Assembly (NCBI GenBank): GCA_964427535.1
Contig: CAYRVF010000034.1
Location: 1-39,931 of the forward strand
Length of the DNA stretch: 39,931 nucleotides
DNA from: CAYRVF01 sp964427535
GTDB taxonomy: Bacteria; Chloroflexota; Ktedonobacteria; Ktedonobacterales; JADMIN01
Direction of reading: 5' to 3'
Shown: positions 17,526-24,814 of the stretch, one piece after another
Layout: each line of letters begins with the position of its first letter
Position numbering within the stretch: position 1 is the first letter of the stretch
Translations under genes and position numbers: made by a program
Notes under the pieces: generated by a model
What the model was told of the DNA's origin: nothing
The model's input: the letters and a program-made list of their open reading frames with translations, nothing else
Database searches by the model: none

Positions 17526-18587
17526 GTGAGAGATATTCCCGTGTTGCCGAGAAAGCCACTCAATGTGTCGCTGCCGCTTGAGATGGCCCGTGTCGAAGAC
17601 GTGCCATTGCCGCGCGAGCTCTACATCGAGAGCACGAACCGCTGCAACGAGCTCTGCGATCAATGCCCGCGGACGCATCTCGGGCGCGAAGAGGAGCGCG
17701 ACATCTCGCTCGCCGAGGTCATCGCGATCACCGATCAGCTACCAGTGCTCGACCGCGTCGTGCTGCATGGGTTGGGCGAGCCGATGCTGAATCCGCAGCT
17801 CCCCGAGATCGTCGCGCACCTGCGGCGGCGGGGCGCGTACGTACTCTTCAACTCCAATGCGACGGCGCTGAGCGAGCGCATGGGCCGCGCATTGATCGAC
17901 GCCGATCTGAACGAGATTCGCGTCTCGCTCGACGGCGCGAGCGCACAGATGTACGCCCGCGTGCGCGGCGTGAGCGAGCGCACGCTGCCGAAGATTGTCC
18001 GCAATCTCGCGGCGTTCACCCGGCTGCGGAGCGAGTTGGGAGCGACCAACCCGCGCCTGTCGTTCTGGTTCACGGCGATGCGCGAGAACCTGCCGGAGCT
18101 GCCGCGCCTGGTAGACCTCGCGCTGGAGACGGGCGTGCGTGAGATATACGTGCAGCGCCTCGTCTACTTCGGCGAGGGGCTGGCCTCGGAAGACCAGGCG
18201 CTCTATCGCCGGGCTCGCGAGCAGGACCAGGCGACCATCGACGAGACGGCACAGCGCTGCGCGGAACATGGGCTGACCTTCCGCGCGACCGGCGCCTCCT
18301 CGCCCGCGGAGTATATCTCCACGTCGGCTGAAGTCGCGCGGCGGCCATGGGCTGGCTGCACGCGGCCGCGCACGTTAGCGTACGTCACTTCACAGGGCAA
18401 CGTGTTCTCGTGCTGCTTCGCCCCGTTCTCGCGGGGTCCGGCCGCGTCGCGCGTGCTCGGGAACGTCTTCGAGCAACCCTTCGCGGAAATCTGGAATGGC
18501 CCCCGCTACGCCGCCTTCCGCACCGCGTTCGACAGCGATTCCCCCTGGGACCAGTGCGCCGGATGCGGCACGAAGTGGAGCCTCTAA
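17526..18587 (+). CDS. Radical SAM enzyme with SPASM-like C-terminal domain
   Basis: A 353-residue radical SAM protein. The cluster motif CNELCDQC (CxxxCxxC) follows LYIESTNR near residue 35. GLGEPMLNP (SAM-binding GE motif) and VSLDGASAQMYARVRG are typical of the MoaA/PqqE/SPASM branch. The C-terminal part has six cysteines: one in AGCTRPR, two in GNVFSCC, and three in DQCAGCG plus the nearby stretch, resembling an auxiliary [4Fe-4S] site of SPASM or twitch type. The GTG start at 17526 has AGGAG seven bases upstream, overlapping the end of the GT-C gene. No peptide substrate gene is seen nearby. In this operon it most likely modifies a sugar, lipid or other small molecule, but the substrate cannot be read from sequence. 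Confidence 0.88.
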   Translation: MRDIPVLPRKPLNVSLPLEMARVEDVPLPRELYIESTNRCNELCDQCPRTHLGREEERDISLAEVIAITDQLPVLDRVVLHGLGEPMLNPQLPEIVAHLRRRGAYVLFNSNATALSERMGRALIDADLNEIRVSLDGASAQMYARVRGVSERTLPKIVRNLAAFTRLRSELGATNPRLSFWFTAMRENLPELPRLVDLALETGVREIYVQRLVYFGEGLASEDQALYRRAREQDQATIDETAQRCAEHGLTFRATGASSPAEYISTSAEVARRPWAGCTRPRTLAYVTSQGNVFSCCFAPFSRGPAASRVLGNVFEQPFAEIWNGPRYAAFRTAFDSDSPWDQCAGCGTKWSL

Positions 18588-18607
18588 AGGCAGTAAGAAG
18601 GCACACC

Positions 18608-20299
18608 ATGGCTCAACGCTCGATGACAGGGAATGGATCCCGAGCCGACCATTCATCGGGTGCGCGCGGGCTGACGGAGCAGCTACAGCGCGCTGGACGG
18701 CCCGCAGCAATTGTATGCATACAGCTTGTCGCCGGGGTTGCCGGATCGCTCTTTGCCATCGCGGTGATGATCGCGCTGCGGCTCCTCTGGGGTGCGCCGA
18801 CCGCACCGGAACTGGTAGCGGAGCGCATTCTCCCAAACATGTCGGCGGGGCAGTTCGTCTCGCTGCTCATTCGATTCCAGCCGCACCCGAAAACCGGACC
18901 GCTGGGGCTGACGCTTCTGGGCCAGTTCGTGCTCGGCGTGCTGCTCGCGCCCGCCTTTCTGCGCGCGGGCCGTGTGGCGGGGCGGACAGACACGTGGCGG
19001 CCGAGCGCGCGAGGCTGGCTTGTTGCGGCGGTGACAGCCCTGGCTATGGTGGTCGTCGCGGCGGCGCTGTTCTGGCCCGTGCTCCCCGCGAACCTCTTTG
19101 GCAATTCGCCCGCGCAGGCGCGCCTCATCACGCTGCTGAGTCTGCTGTTGACATTCGCGGTATATACCGCCGTCACGCTGGTGGTGGCGCAAGCGCTGCT
19201 GTGGGCGTGGCGGCCCGCATCCAGGGAACACACGGAGGCTCAGGCAGGCGGCTTGCCTGCGGCCAGTGCCCTACCGAGTCAGTCACTGTACACGCGGCGT
19301 GAAGCGCTGGGTGCGGCGGGGGCGACCGTCGCAGTGGTGGGCATCGGCGCATTCGCCATCAACCGACTGATTTTGGAGTATCTCGCACGCTCGAACCTCT
19401 CGTATGAGGGCGGCGGGACACCGGCGGCCATCAACTCGGCGATTACGCCGTCGGACGACTTTTACGTCGTCAGCAAGAACGTGCTCGATCCGACGGTCGT
19501 GGTAGATCACTGGCAGCTTGAACTGACCGGCCTCGTGCGCCAGTCGAAGACCTGGAACTTCGCGGAGCTACGTGCGCTGCCGAGCGAGACGCGTGCCATC
19601 ACGCTGGAGTGCATCTCCAACGAGGTCGGCGCACGCCTGATGAGCACGTCGGTCTGGCGCGGCGTCTCGCTGGAGGCGCTGCTCACCCTAGCGGGAGGCG
19701 CCGAGCTAGCGAGCAGATACGTCGTCTTCACCAGCGTGGACGGTTACCAGACGAGCCTGCCACTGGCCGACCTGCTGCAGGCGCGCACGCTCATCGTCTG
19801 GGAGATGAACGCTGGGCCGCTGCCTCAGCGGCACGGCTACCCGGTGCGCGTAATCGTGCCGGGTCGCTATGGCGAGCAGAGCGCGAAGTGGGTGACGCGC
19901 ATCGAGGTGATCGATTCCGAGTTCAAGGGCTTCTATCAGAGCCAGGGGTGGAGCGCCGCTCAGCTTGAGACGACCAGCCGCATCGATGCGCCTGTCCAGC
20001 GCGTCGCTGTTGGCACCGTGCCCGTCACAGGCATCGCGTTCGCGGGCATTCGCGGCATCCAGCGAGTCGAGGTCAGCGCCGATGGTGGCGTGACGTGGAA
20101 CACCGCGACTCTCACGCCGCCGCTCTCTGACCAGAGTTGGGTGTTCTGGAACTGGACGTGGCACCCGACGACGCCCGGCACCTATACGCTCGTCGTGCGC
20201 GCGACCGACGGTACGGGGACGGTGCAGACGCAGACCAAACGGGGAACCGTGCCGAACGGCGCGACAGGATGGCACAGAGTGCCTGTGACGGTGGGGTAG
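18608..20299 (+). CDS. Membrane-anchored sulfite oxidase-family molybdoenzyme
   Basis: A 563-residue protein. Residues about 33-200 contain four hydrophobic helices. At 230 a second targeting-like segment starts: TRREALGAAGATVAVVGIGAFAI, a twin-arginine pair followed by a hydrophobic helix. The catalytic part (about 265-440) is the sulfite oxidase fold: SDDFYVVSKN, WQLELTGLV, and ITLECISNEVGARLMSTSVWRGV, in which Cys335 should bind molybdenum. NAGPLPQRHGYPVRVIVPGRYGEQSAKWVTRIEV is the conserved molybdopterin region. The end (about 470-560) is the Ig-like dimerisation domain: GIRGIQRVEVSADGGVTWNTA. The enzyme should act on the outer face. The ATG at 18608 is preceded by AAGAAGG. It lies 20 bp after the radical SAM gene. 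No dedicated cytochrome partner is seen; substrate unknown. Confidence 0.9.
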   Translation: MAQRSMTGNGSRADHSSGARGLTEQLQRAGRPAAIVCIQLVAGVAGSLFAIAVMIALRLLWGAPTAPELVAERILPNMSAGQFVSLLIRFQPHPKTGPLGLTLLGQFVLGVLLAPAFLRAGRVAGRTDTWRPSARGWLVAAVTALAMVVVAAALFWPVLPANLFGNSPAQARLITLLSLLLTFAVYTAVTLVVAQALLWAWRPASREHTEAQAGGLPAASALPSQSLYTRREALGAAGATVAVVGIGAFAINRLILEYLARSNLSYEGGGTPAAINSAITPSDDFYVVSKNVLDPTVVVDHWQLELTGLVRQSKTWNFAELRALPSETRAITLECISNEVGARLMSTSVWRGVSLEALLTLAGGAELASRYVVFTSVDGYQTSLPLADLLQARTLIVWEMNAGPLPQRHGYPVRVIVPGRYGEQSAKWVTRIEVIDSEFKGFYQSQGWSAAQLETTSRIDAPVQRVAVGTVPVTGIAFAGIRGIQRVEVSADGGVTWNTATLTPPLSDQSWVFWNWTWHPTTPGTYTLVVRATDGTGTVQTQTKRGTVPNGATGWHRVPVTVG

Positions 20300-20305
20300 C
20301 TGAGC

Positions 20306-21571
20306 GTGAAAACAGGATGTACGCGCTTTCGTGACGAGAACAGCGGCGCCGGATCGTTCGCCGCGATGTCAGCCGCTCTCGAGACGTTTCGCCTGGAGAC
20401 GGGGCGGCAGCCCTACATGCTGGGCGGCTGGGATGTCGAAGATGACGCGATCGGGCCGCCCGAGGCGCTCGAAGACAAGTTGTATGCGATTCCGCCTCGT
20501 CCGCGCGAGTACGCCTACGCCAGAGCGTTCTCGCGGGCGCGCGAGCGGGCGGCGGAGGTGTTTTGCTCCAGCGTGCGCTTCGCGGACGCTCCAGTCGGGC
20601 CGGAGAACGTGAACATCCTGCACAGCAGCACGCAGGCGCTCATGCTCGCACTCGCCGCACTCAAGGAGCGGGGCGTACGCCGCGTCGTGGTGGCGGCGCC
20701 GGCGTACTTCGCGGCAATCGATGCGTGCAAAGTGCTGGGCTGCGAGGTCGTGGTCGTTCCCGCCGCCGACTACCTCACGGGCGCGCTCGATCTCGACGGG
20801 CTACTGCGTGCGCTCCGTGTGCCTGACTCGGCGCTGCTCGTGACCAATCCAGCGTACTCCATCGGCGTCCAACATCGGGCCGCGAAGCTGAGGCGGCTGT
20901 TCGCGGAAATGCCAACGGGAACGTGGGTGCTGCTCGACGAGACGCGACTTGGGTTGCACTGGCGCGATGCATCGCCCTGGTATGCGGGCAACTTTCCTGA
21001 GCGTACGCTGATCGTGCGCTCGCCCAGCAAGGTGTTTTTCACCAATGGCCTCAAGACGAGCCTGCTCTTCGGGCCAGCCGACGTATTGCGGAGCATCGAG
21101 CGTCTGGGCGAGTCGCTCGTCGGGTCCGCCGCTGGCAACGCGGAGGACGTGGCGCTGGCCTACCTCGATGCATGGAGCGCGTGGGAGAGCGAGGCGCGCA
21201 CCGCCAAGCCGGGTCCATTGCTTGCGTGGCGGGAACGGGTGGTCGGGCGGCTGTCGGCGAATCTCGCGGCGGTGCGGCGGACACTCGATGAGTATGGTGT
21301 GGTATGCTCGTCCGTCGATTCTGGCCCGCATGTGCTCGCCGCGCTCCCCCGCACGCGATTGGTCGGATTGGACGCCGCCGAGCTCGCGCGTCGGGAAGGC
21401 GTGCAGCTTATGCTCTCGTCGCATTTCTTCCATGAGAGCGACGAATGGTCCGGCTTCCGGATCAACCTCTGCGGAGATGCCGCGCGCACCGACGCCGCGC
21501 TGCTGCGGGTGTTCGAGCGGCTGGGCAGACCTGGGCGAGCGCGCGACTATGCCGCAGTGACTATCCCGTGA
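20306..21571 (+). CDS. PLP-dependent aminotransferase, class I/II fold
   Basis: A fold-type I PLP enzyme of 421 residues. Evidence: NILHSSTQALMLALAAL (cofactor phosphate region), VVAAPAYFAAIDACKVLGCEVVVVPA, LLVTNPAYSIGVQHRAAKLRRLF, WVLLDETRLGLHW (cofactor-ring aspartate), and RSPSKVFFTNGLKTSLLFG, where the SPSK lysine should form the Schiff base. The C-terminal FRINLC provides the substrate-carboxylate arginine. The substrate is not evident; the usual NPxNPTG motif is replaced by NPAYSIG, so it is divergent. The GTG start six bases after the previous stop has only a weak Shine-Dalgarno; an in-frame ATG at 20366 is possible. It ends the operon, five bases from the convergent flavoprotein gene. 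Confidence 0.82.
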   Translation: MKTGCTRFRDENSGAGSFAAMSAALETFRLETGRQPYMLGGWDVEDDAIGPPEALEDKLYAIPPRPREYAYARAFSRARERAAEVFCSSVRFADAPVGPENVNILHSSTQALMLALAALKERGVRRVVVAAPAYFAAIDACKVLGCEVVVVPAADYLTGALDLDGLLRALRVPDSALLVTNPAYSIGVQHRAAKLRRLFAEMPTGTWVLLDETRLGLHWRDASPWYAGNFPERTLIVRSPSKVFFTNGLKTSLLFGPADVLRSIERLGESLVGSAAGNAEDVALAYLDAWSAWESEARTAKPGPLLAWRERVVGRLSANLAAVRRTLDEYGVVCSSVDSGPHVLAALPRTRLVGLDAAELARREGVQLMLSSHFFHESDEWSGFRINLCGDAARTDAALLRVFERLGRPGRARDYAAVTIP

Positions 21572-21576
21572 GCAGA

Positions 21577-22008
21577 CTAGTCGTAGCCAGCGATTTTCTT
21601 CTCGGCGACGATTCTGGTGGGCGTCACACGCACCACTATCTCGCCGGGAACACCGTTGCGCCGTCCGAACTCCTCCGCGCGATCAGCGCCCAGGTAGCGG
21701 GCGCCGATCGCAGTTGCCCAGCGCACTAGCTCGTTCCGATCCTCAGAGAGCGTGACCGTGCCGTCGATCATAACGTACGCATACGGCGGCGTGTCGTCGT
21801 CGACGAAAAGTGAGATGCGCGGGTTGCGGCGCAGCGTCTTCCCCTTCACACTATCTGTATCAGTGGTGAAGATGAGCACGTCGCCGTCGAGCACGAACCA
21901 GACCGGCGTGACGTGCGGACTCCCATCCGCGCGCACCGTCGCGGCCTTCGCGGTGCGTGTGCCCTCCATGAGAAATTGCCGCCATTCGGCGTCACTCATC
22001 CTGGCCAT
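21577..22008 (-). CDS. PPOX-family flavin/F420-dependent oxidoreductase
   Basis: A 143-residue split-barrel protein of the pyridoxamine 5'-phosphate oxidase superfamily. The order ARMSDAEWRQFLMEGTRTAKAATVRADGSPHVTPVWFVLDG, then DTDSVKGKTLRRNPRISLFVDDD, YVMIDGTVTL and a C-terminal GEIVVRVTPTRIVAEKKI matches the TIGR03618 (Rv1155-like) group, many of which use F420 and some FMN. The start at 22008 is set by GGAGGG seven bases upstream; the open frame reaches 22047. It follows the SDR gene on the same strand after 94 bp. Whether this organism makes F420 cannot be seen here. Confidence 0.85.
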   Translation of the reverse strand: MARMSDAEWRQFLMEGTRTAKAATVRADGSPHVTPVWFVLDGDVLIFTTDTDSVKGKTLRRNPRISLFVDDDTPPYAYVMIDGTVTLSEDRNELVRWATAIGARYLGADRAEEFGRRNGVPGEIVVRVTPTRIVAEKKIAGYD

Positions 22009-22102
22009 GCTCGTGCCCTCCGTGCTCTGCTTGTATGCTTCTGGCAATGACGCTTCTGTCGTTGCGGCGAGCGTAGCACACTCCCGCGTAGACGTAGCGC
22101 GT

Positions 22103-23029
22103 CTACCCCGCGAGCGGCGTGCTGGAGGACGGTGTGCTCAGGCCAGTGACGCGCTCGCTCGTCTCCCAAAGCCGCTGTGCCAGCCCTGAGTCGTATGCCG
22201 CGGCTGCGGCGCGCTTCGCCCGGCGGTTGTCGAAGTAGTCGCCGCTAGTGCCCTCCAGCTCGGGCGCGGTCGCGACGTGAATGGTCGTCTGCGCGCCTTT
22301 CTCGGGAGTCAACAGAAACGGCTTGGCGAACCGGAAAAAGAGTCCGCTGATGTTGCCTTCCTCACGGGCGAAGTCACTCGCGATGACGCCCGGATGCAGG
22401 CTGTTCGCGGTTACGCCGGTGCCAGCCAGCCGTCGCGCCAGCTCATTCGTGAAGATGACCAGCGCGAGTTTGGAGGCGTTGTACGCCCGCCAGCCACTGG
22501 TTCGCCACGATCCATCGAAGTCTTCGAGCCGTATGCGTCCGGCGAAGTGCGCCGTCGAAGAGACGTTGACGACACGCGCGGGCGCGCTCTCCTTGAGGCG
22601 CTCGAGCAGGAGGTTGGTGAGCAGGAACGGTGCGAAGTAGTTGATCGCCATCGTCATCTCGATGCCGTCGACCGAGAGCCTGCGCCGCTCGAACAATCCG
22701 CCCGCGTTGTTGATGAGCAGGTGAATGCGCGGGTATTTGTCGAGGAGCTGCTGCGCGAGCCGCCTCACCTCCGCCTGTGACGAGAGGTCAGCGGTCAGCA
22801 GATCGACCGATTGATTGCTCGTCTGCGCCTGAATCTCGCGTTGGGCGGCCGCGCCCTTCGTCGGGTCGCGCGCCACCATCACGACGGTCGCCCCCATTCG
22901 CGCCAGCGCCCGCGCGGTCTCCTTGCCGATGCCGGTGTTGCTACCAGTGATGACGGCGACTTTGCCGCGCATATCTGTCTCTAGTGTACCTGTGTTTGTT
23001 CCCGTTTGTTGTGATGAATCCGCTGTCAT
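22103..23029 (-). CDS. Short-chain dehydrogenase/reductase, retinol dehydrogenase-like
   Basis: A classical SDR of 308 residues. The cofactor motif TGSNTGIGKETARALA is near residue 30; ARDPTK after the second strand suggests NADP(H) preference. LLINNAGGLF, NVSSTAHFAGRI (catalytic Ser) and YNASKLALVIFTNELARRL (YxxxK) complete the active site, and LHPGVIASDFAREEG follows. Length and order resemble the retinol dehydrogenase/WWOX-like SDRs, whose bacterial substrates are generally unknown. I used the ATG at 23029, which has AGGAGG 12 bases upstream; the ATG at 23053 has no ribosome site and the one at 22972 is a shorter option. It probably shares a transcript with the downstream PPOX gene. Confidence 0.88.
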   Translation of the reverse strand: MTADSSQQTGTNTGTLETDMRGKVAVITGSNTGIGKETARALARMGATVVMVARDPTKGAAAQREIQAQTSNQSVDLLTADLSSQAEVRRLAQQLLDKYPRIHLLINNAGGLFERRRLSVDGIEMTMAINYFAPFLLTNLLLERLKESAPARVVNVSSTAHFAGRIRLEDFDGSWRTSGWRAYNASKLALVIFTNELARRLAGTGVTANSLHPGVIASDFAREEGNISGLFFRFAKPFLLTPEKGAQTTIHVATAPELEGTSGDYFDNRRAKRAAAAAYDSGLAQRLWETSERVTGLSTPSSSTPLAG

Positions 23030-23201
23030 ACCTGTACGTATCCTCCTCGGCATGCGAATTGTAGTTAGGCGTCTGAGTGCTCGCTTAGATGGATGAGTCC
23101 TAGGAAACTATAGCGGTTCTGGGTGCGGCCGCTCCAGTGGCGGGCGGAAATGTCTCGTGAGAGGTGCGAGTAGACGAAAGTACACTCAGCACGCCTATTC
23201 G

Positions 23202-23230
23202 TTGACGGGTGTTGTTACACGCCGTACACT
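23202..23230 (+). promoter_or_regulatory. Candidate sigma-70-like promoter of the Mre11/Rad50-like pair
   Basis: TTGACG and TACACT are separated by exactly 17 bp, with the predicted start near 23237 and an ~84-base leader before the ATG at 23321. It is the best promoter match in this 291-bp divergent gap, which otherwise holds a TATAGT (23107-23112, minus) that could serve the SDR gene, and nothing else I recognise. Confidence 0.5.
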
Positions 23231-23320
23231 GCTTCCACGCTTTCCTGTTGAGCTTGTTCCCCGCTGCGCACGTCGCGACTCTCGCGTGCGTCGTCTGTCC
23301 AACGTGAAGGAGCATGGACG

Positions 23321-24814
23321 ATGTCCGGACTGCTTGTTCGTCCCACGCCGTTCACGTCGGACGTGCCCGGCCTGTCTGCCGGCCTCGACCCGCAGACGGA
23401 GCGATCCCCCCTCAAGCGGTCGGACGCCGCGAGAGTTGGCGTCGTCGTGACTGGCGACAATCACCTCTCGGCCGCTCTGCCGCGCCTCTCGCCGCAACGC
23501 CGGGCCGAGCGACGCGCCCGTCTGCGTCAGGGGTTCTCCGCCGCCGTCAACTATGCCATCGAACACGGCGCGCGATTGTTCATCTCGGCGGGCGATCTCT
23601 TCGACTCCCCCACGCCGAGCAACCAGGATCGCGCGTTCGTCGCCGCTGCTCTCGCGCGGCTCAAGCGCGCCGGGGTGGTGTGCGTGGGGATCAGCGGCAA
23701 CCACGACACGCCGCGCATGCTCACCGAGCAAGGTGGACAGGCGCCGCAACAGACCTACGCCGCCCTCGACGGACTGCGGTATTTCGCCGAGACTGATGCG
23801 CTGCGCCCGATCTTGGTGTCGCTGGGTGGCCTGAGTGTCGCCATGGCGGGGCTGACGAATAACCCCGTCGCGCCGCCGGGGAGCGACCCGCTCGCCAGTG
23901 TGCAGATCGTTGACCCCGAGCGGTGCCTCGACCGCTGCGACATTGCCGTGCTGGTGCTTCATGCGGCGCTCGAAGGGTTGTGCCAGCCCCATGAGGGCGA
24001 ACGTGTCGTGACACGGGCAAGCCTGGACGCCTTGCCGCCGATCTTTCGGTTCGTGACGTCGGGGCACATCCACCGCTATGGCACCCAGCGACTGGATGAG
24101 CGCACGCTCGTCGTCTGCGGCGCGACGGAACGCATGGAGTTCGGAGGCAGCGCGGGCGGCGCCGGTTTCGCCTGGGTTGAGTTGAGCAAGCAGGGCGTCG
24201 CTCGCGCCGAGCATATCCGCGTTGCCGAGCAGCCCCGCGCGGACCTGGGCATCGCGACGTCGCGGCTCTGGCCCACGCAGCCTGATACCTCCACGCCACA
24301 CGAGTCCGCCGACGTGGGCGTCGGCGAGACGCTGGCCGGTCTGGTGGATGTGCTTCCGCCAGGCATGAATATACCTGCGCGCGCGGCACCTGATGTGACG
24401 CCGGGCACGCATCCGGGCGGGGCGGAGCATGACGAAGGTCCGATGCAGCGGCTGATGAACGCGCTGGCCGCCGTCTGCGCGCCGGAGACGATGGTGCGTC
24501 TGCGTCTGCTCGGCACGCTCACCCGCGAGCAGTACCACCAGCTCGTGCTGCGCGACGTGTTGGTCTACGGGCAGCAACATGCCTTCTCGTTCGACCTCGA
24601 TACATCGGGTCTCCGGCTGCTCGATTCCCGACAGTTCACGCGGCGTGAGGCGGTTGGAGCGGGGCCGATCTCCCCGGTGGGCGAGGTGCGACGGCTGGTG
24701 TCCGCTCGTGTCGAGCAGGCGAGCGGACCGGAGCAGGTGGATGATCTGCGTGCGGCGGCTGATCTCGTGCTTGAACGGCTGGGCGTCGCATCGCTGAGGG
24801 AGGGCGTCCAGTGA
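23321..24814 (+). CDS. Mre11/SbcD-like DNA exonuclease (YhaO-type)
   Basis: A calcineurin-like phosphoesterase of 497 residues, expected to cut DNA together with the ATPase encoded next. All metal-site motifs are present: GDNHLS (D46, H48), GDLFD (D92), GNHDT (N127, H128), LHAALEG (H214) and GHIHRYG (H249, H251). The catalytic core is residues about 38-300. The region about 300-350 is low complexity and the C-terminal 150 residues likely bind the ATPase. The ATG has GGAG eight bases upstream. The last base triplet overlaps the ATPase start (GTGA), so the two are made in fixed ratio. It has an unusual 38-residue N-terminal extension. I do not assign sbcD, because the partner ATPase is not a classical SbcC. 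Confidence 0.87.
   Translation: MSGLLVRPTPFTSDVPGLSAGLDPQTERSPLKRSDAARVGVVVTGDNHLSAALPRLSPQRRAERRARLRQGFSAAVNYAIEHGARLFISAGDLFDSPTPSNQDRAFVAAALARLKRAGVVCVGISGNHDTPRMLTEQGGQAPQQTYAALDGLRYFAETDALRPILVSLGGLSVAMAGLTNNPVAPPGSDPLASVQIVDPERCLDRCDIAVLVLHAALEGLCQPHEGERVVTRASLDALPPIFRFVTSGHIHRYGTQRLDERTLVVCGATERMEFGGSAGGAGFAWVELSKQGVARAEHIRVAEQPRADLGIATSRLWPTQPDTSTPHESADVGVGETLAGLVDVLPPGMNIPARAAPDVTPGTHPGGAEHDEGPMQRLMNALAAVCAPETMVRLRLLGTLTREQYHQLVLRDVLVYGQQHAFSFDLDTSGLRLLDSRQFTRREAVGAGPISPVGEVRRLVSARVEQASGPEQVDDLRAAADLVLERLGVASLREGVQ

Noticed and set aside
23195..24580. 461-residue open frame on the minus strand opposite the Mre11-like gene
   Set aside because: The plus-strand protein has all phosphoesterase motifs; the antisense frame is Arg/His-rich, without recognisable motifs, and is a by-product of high GC.
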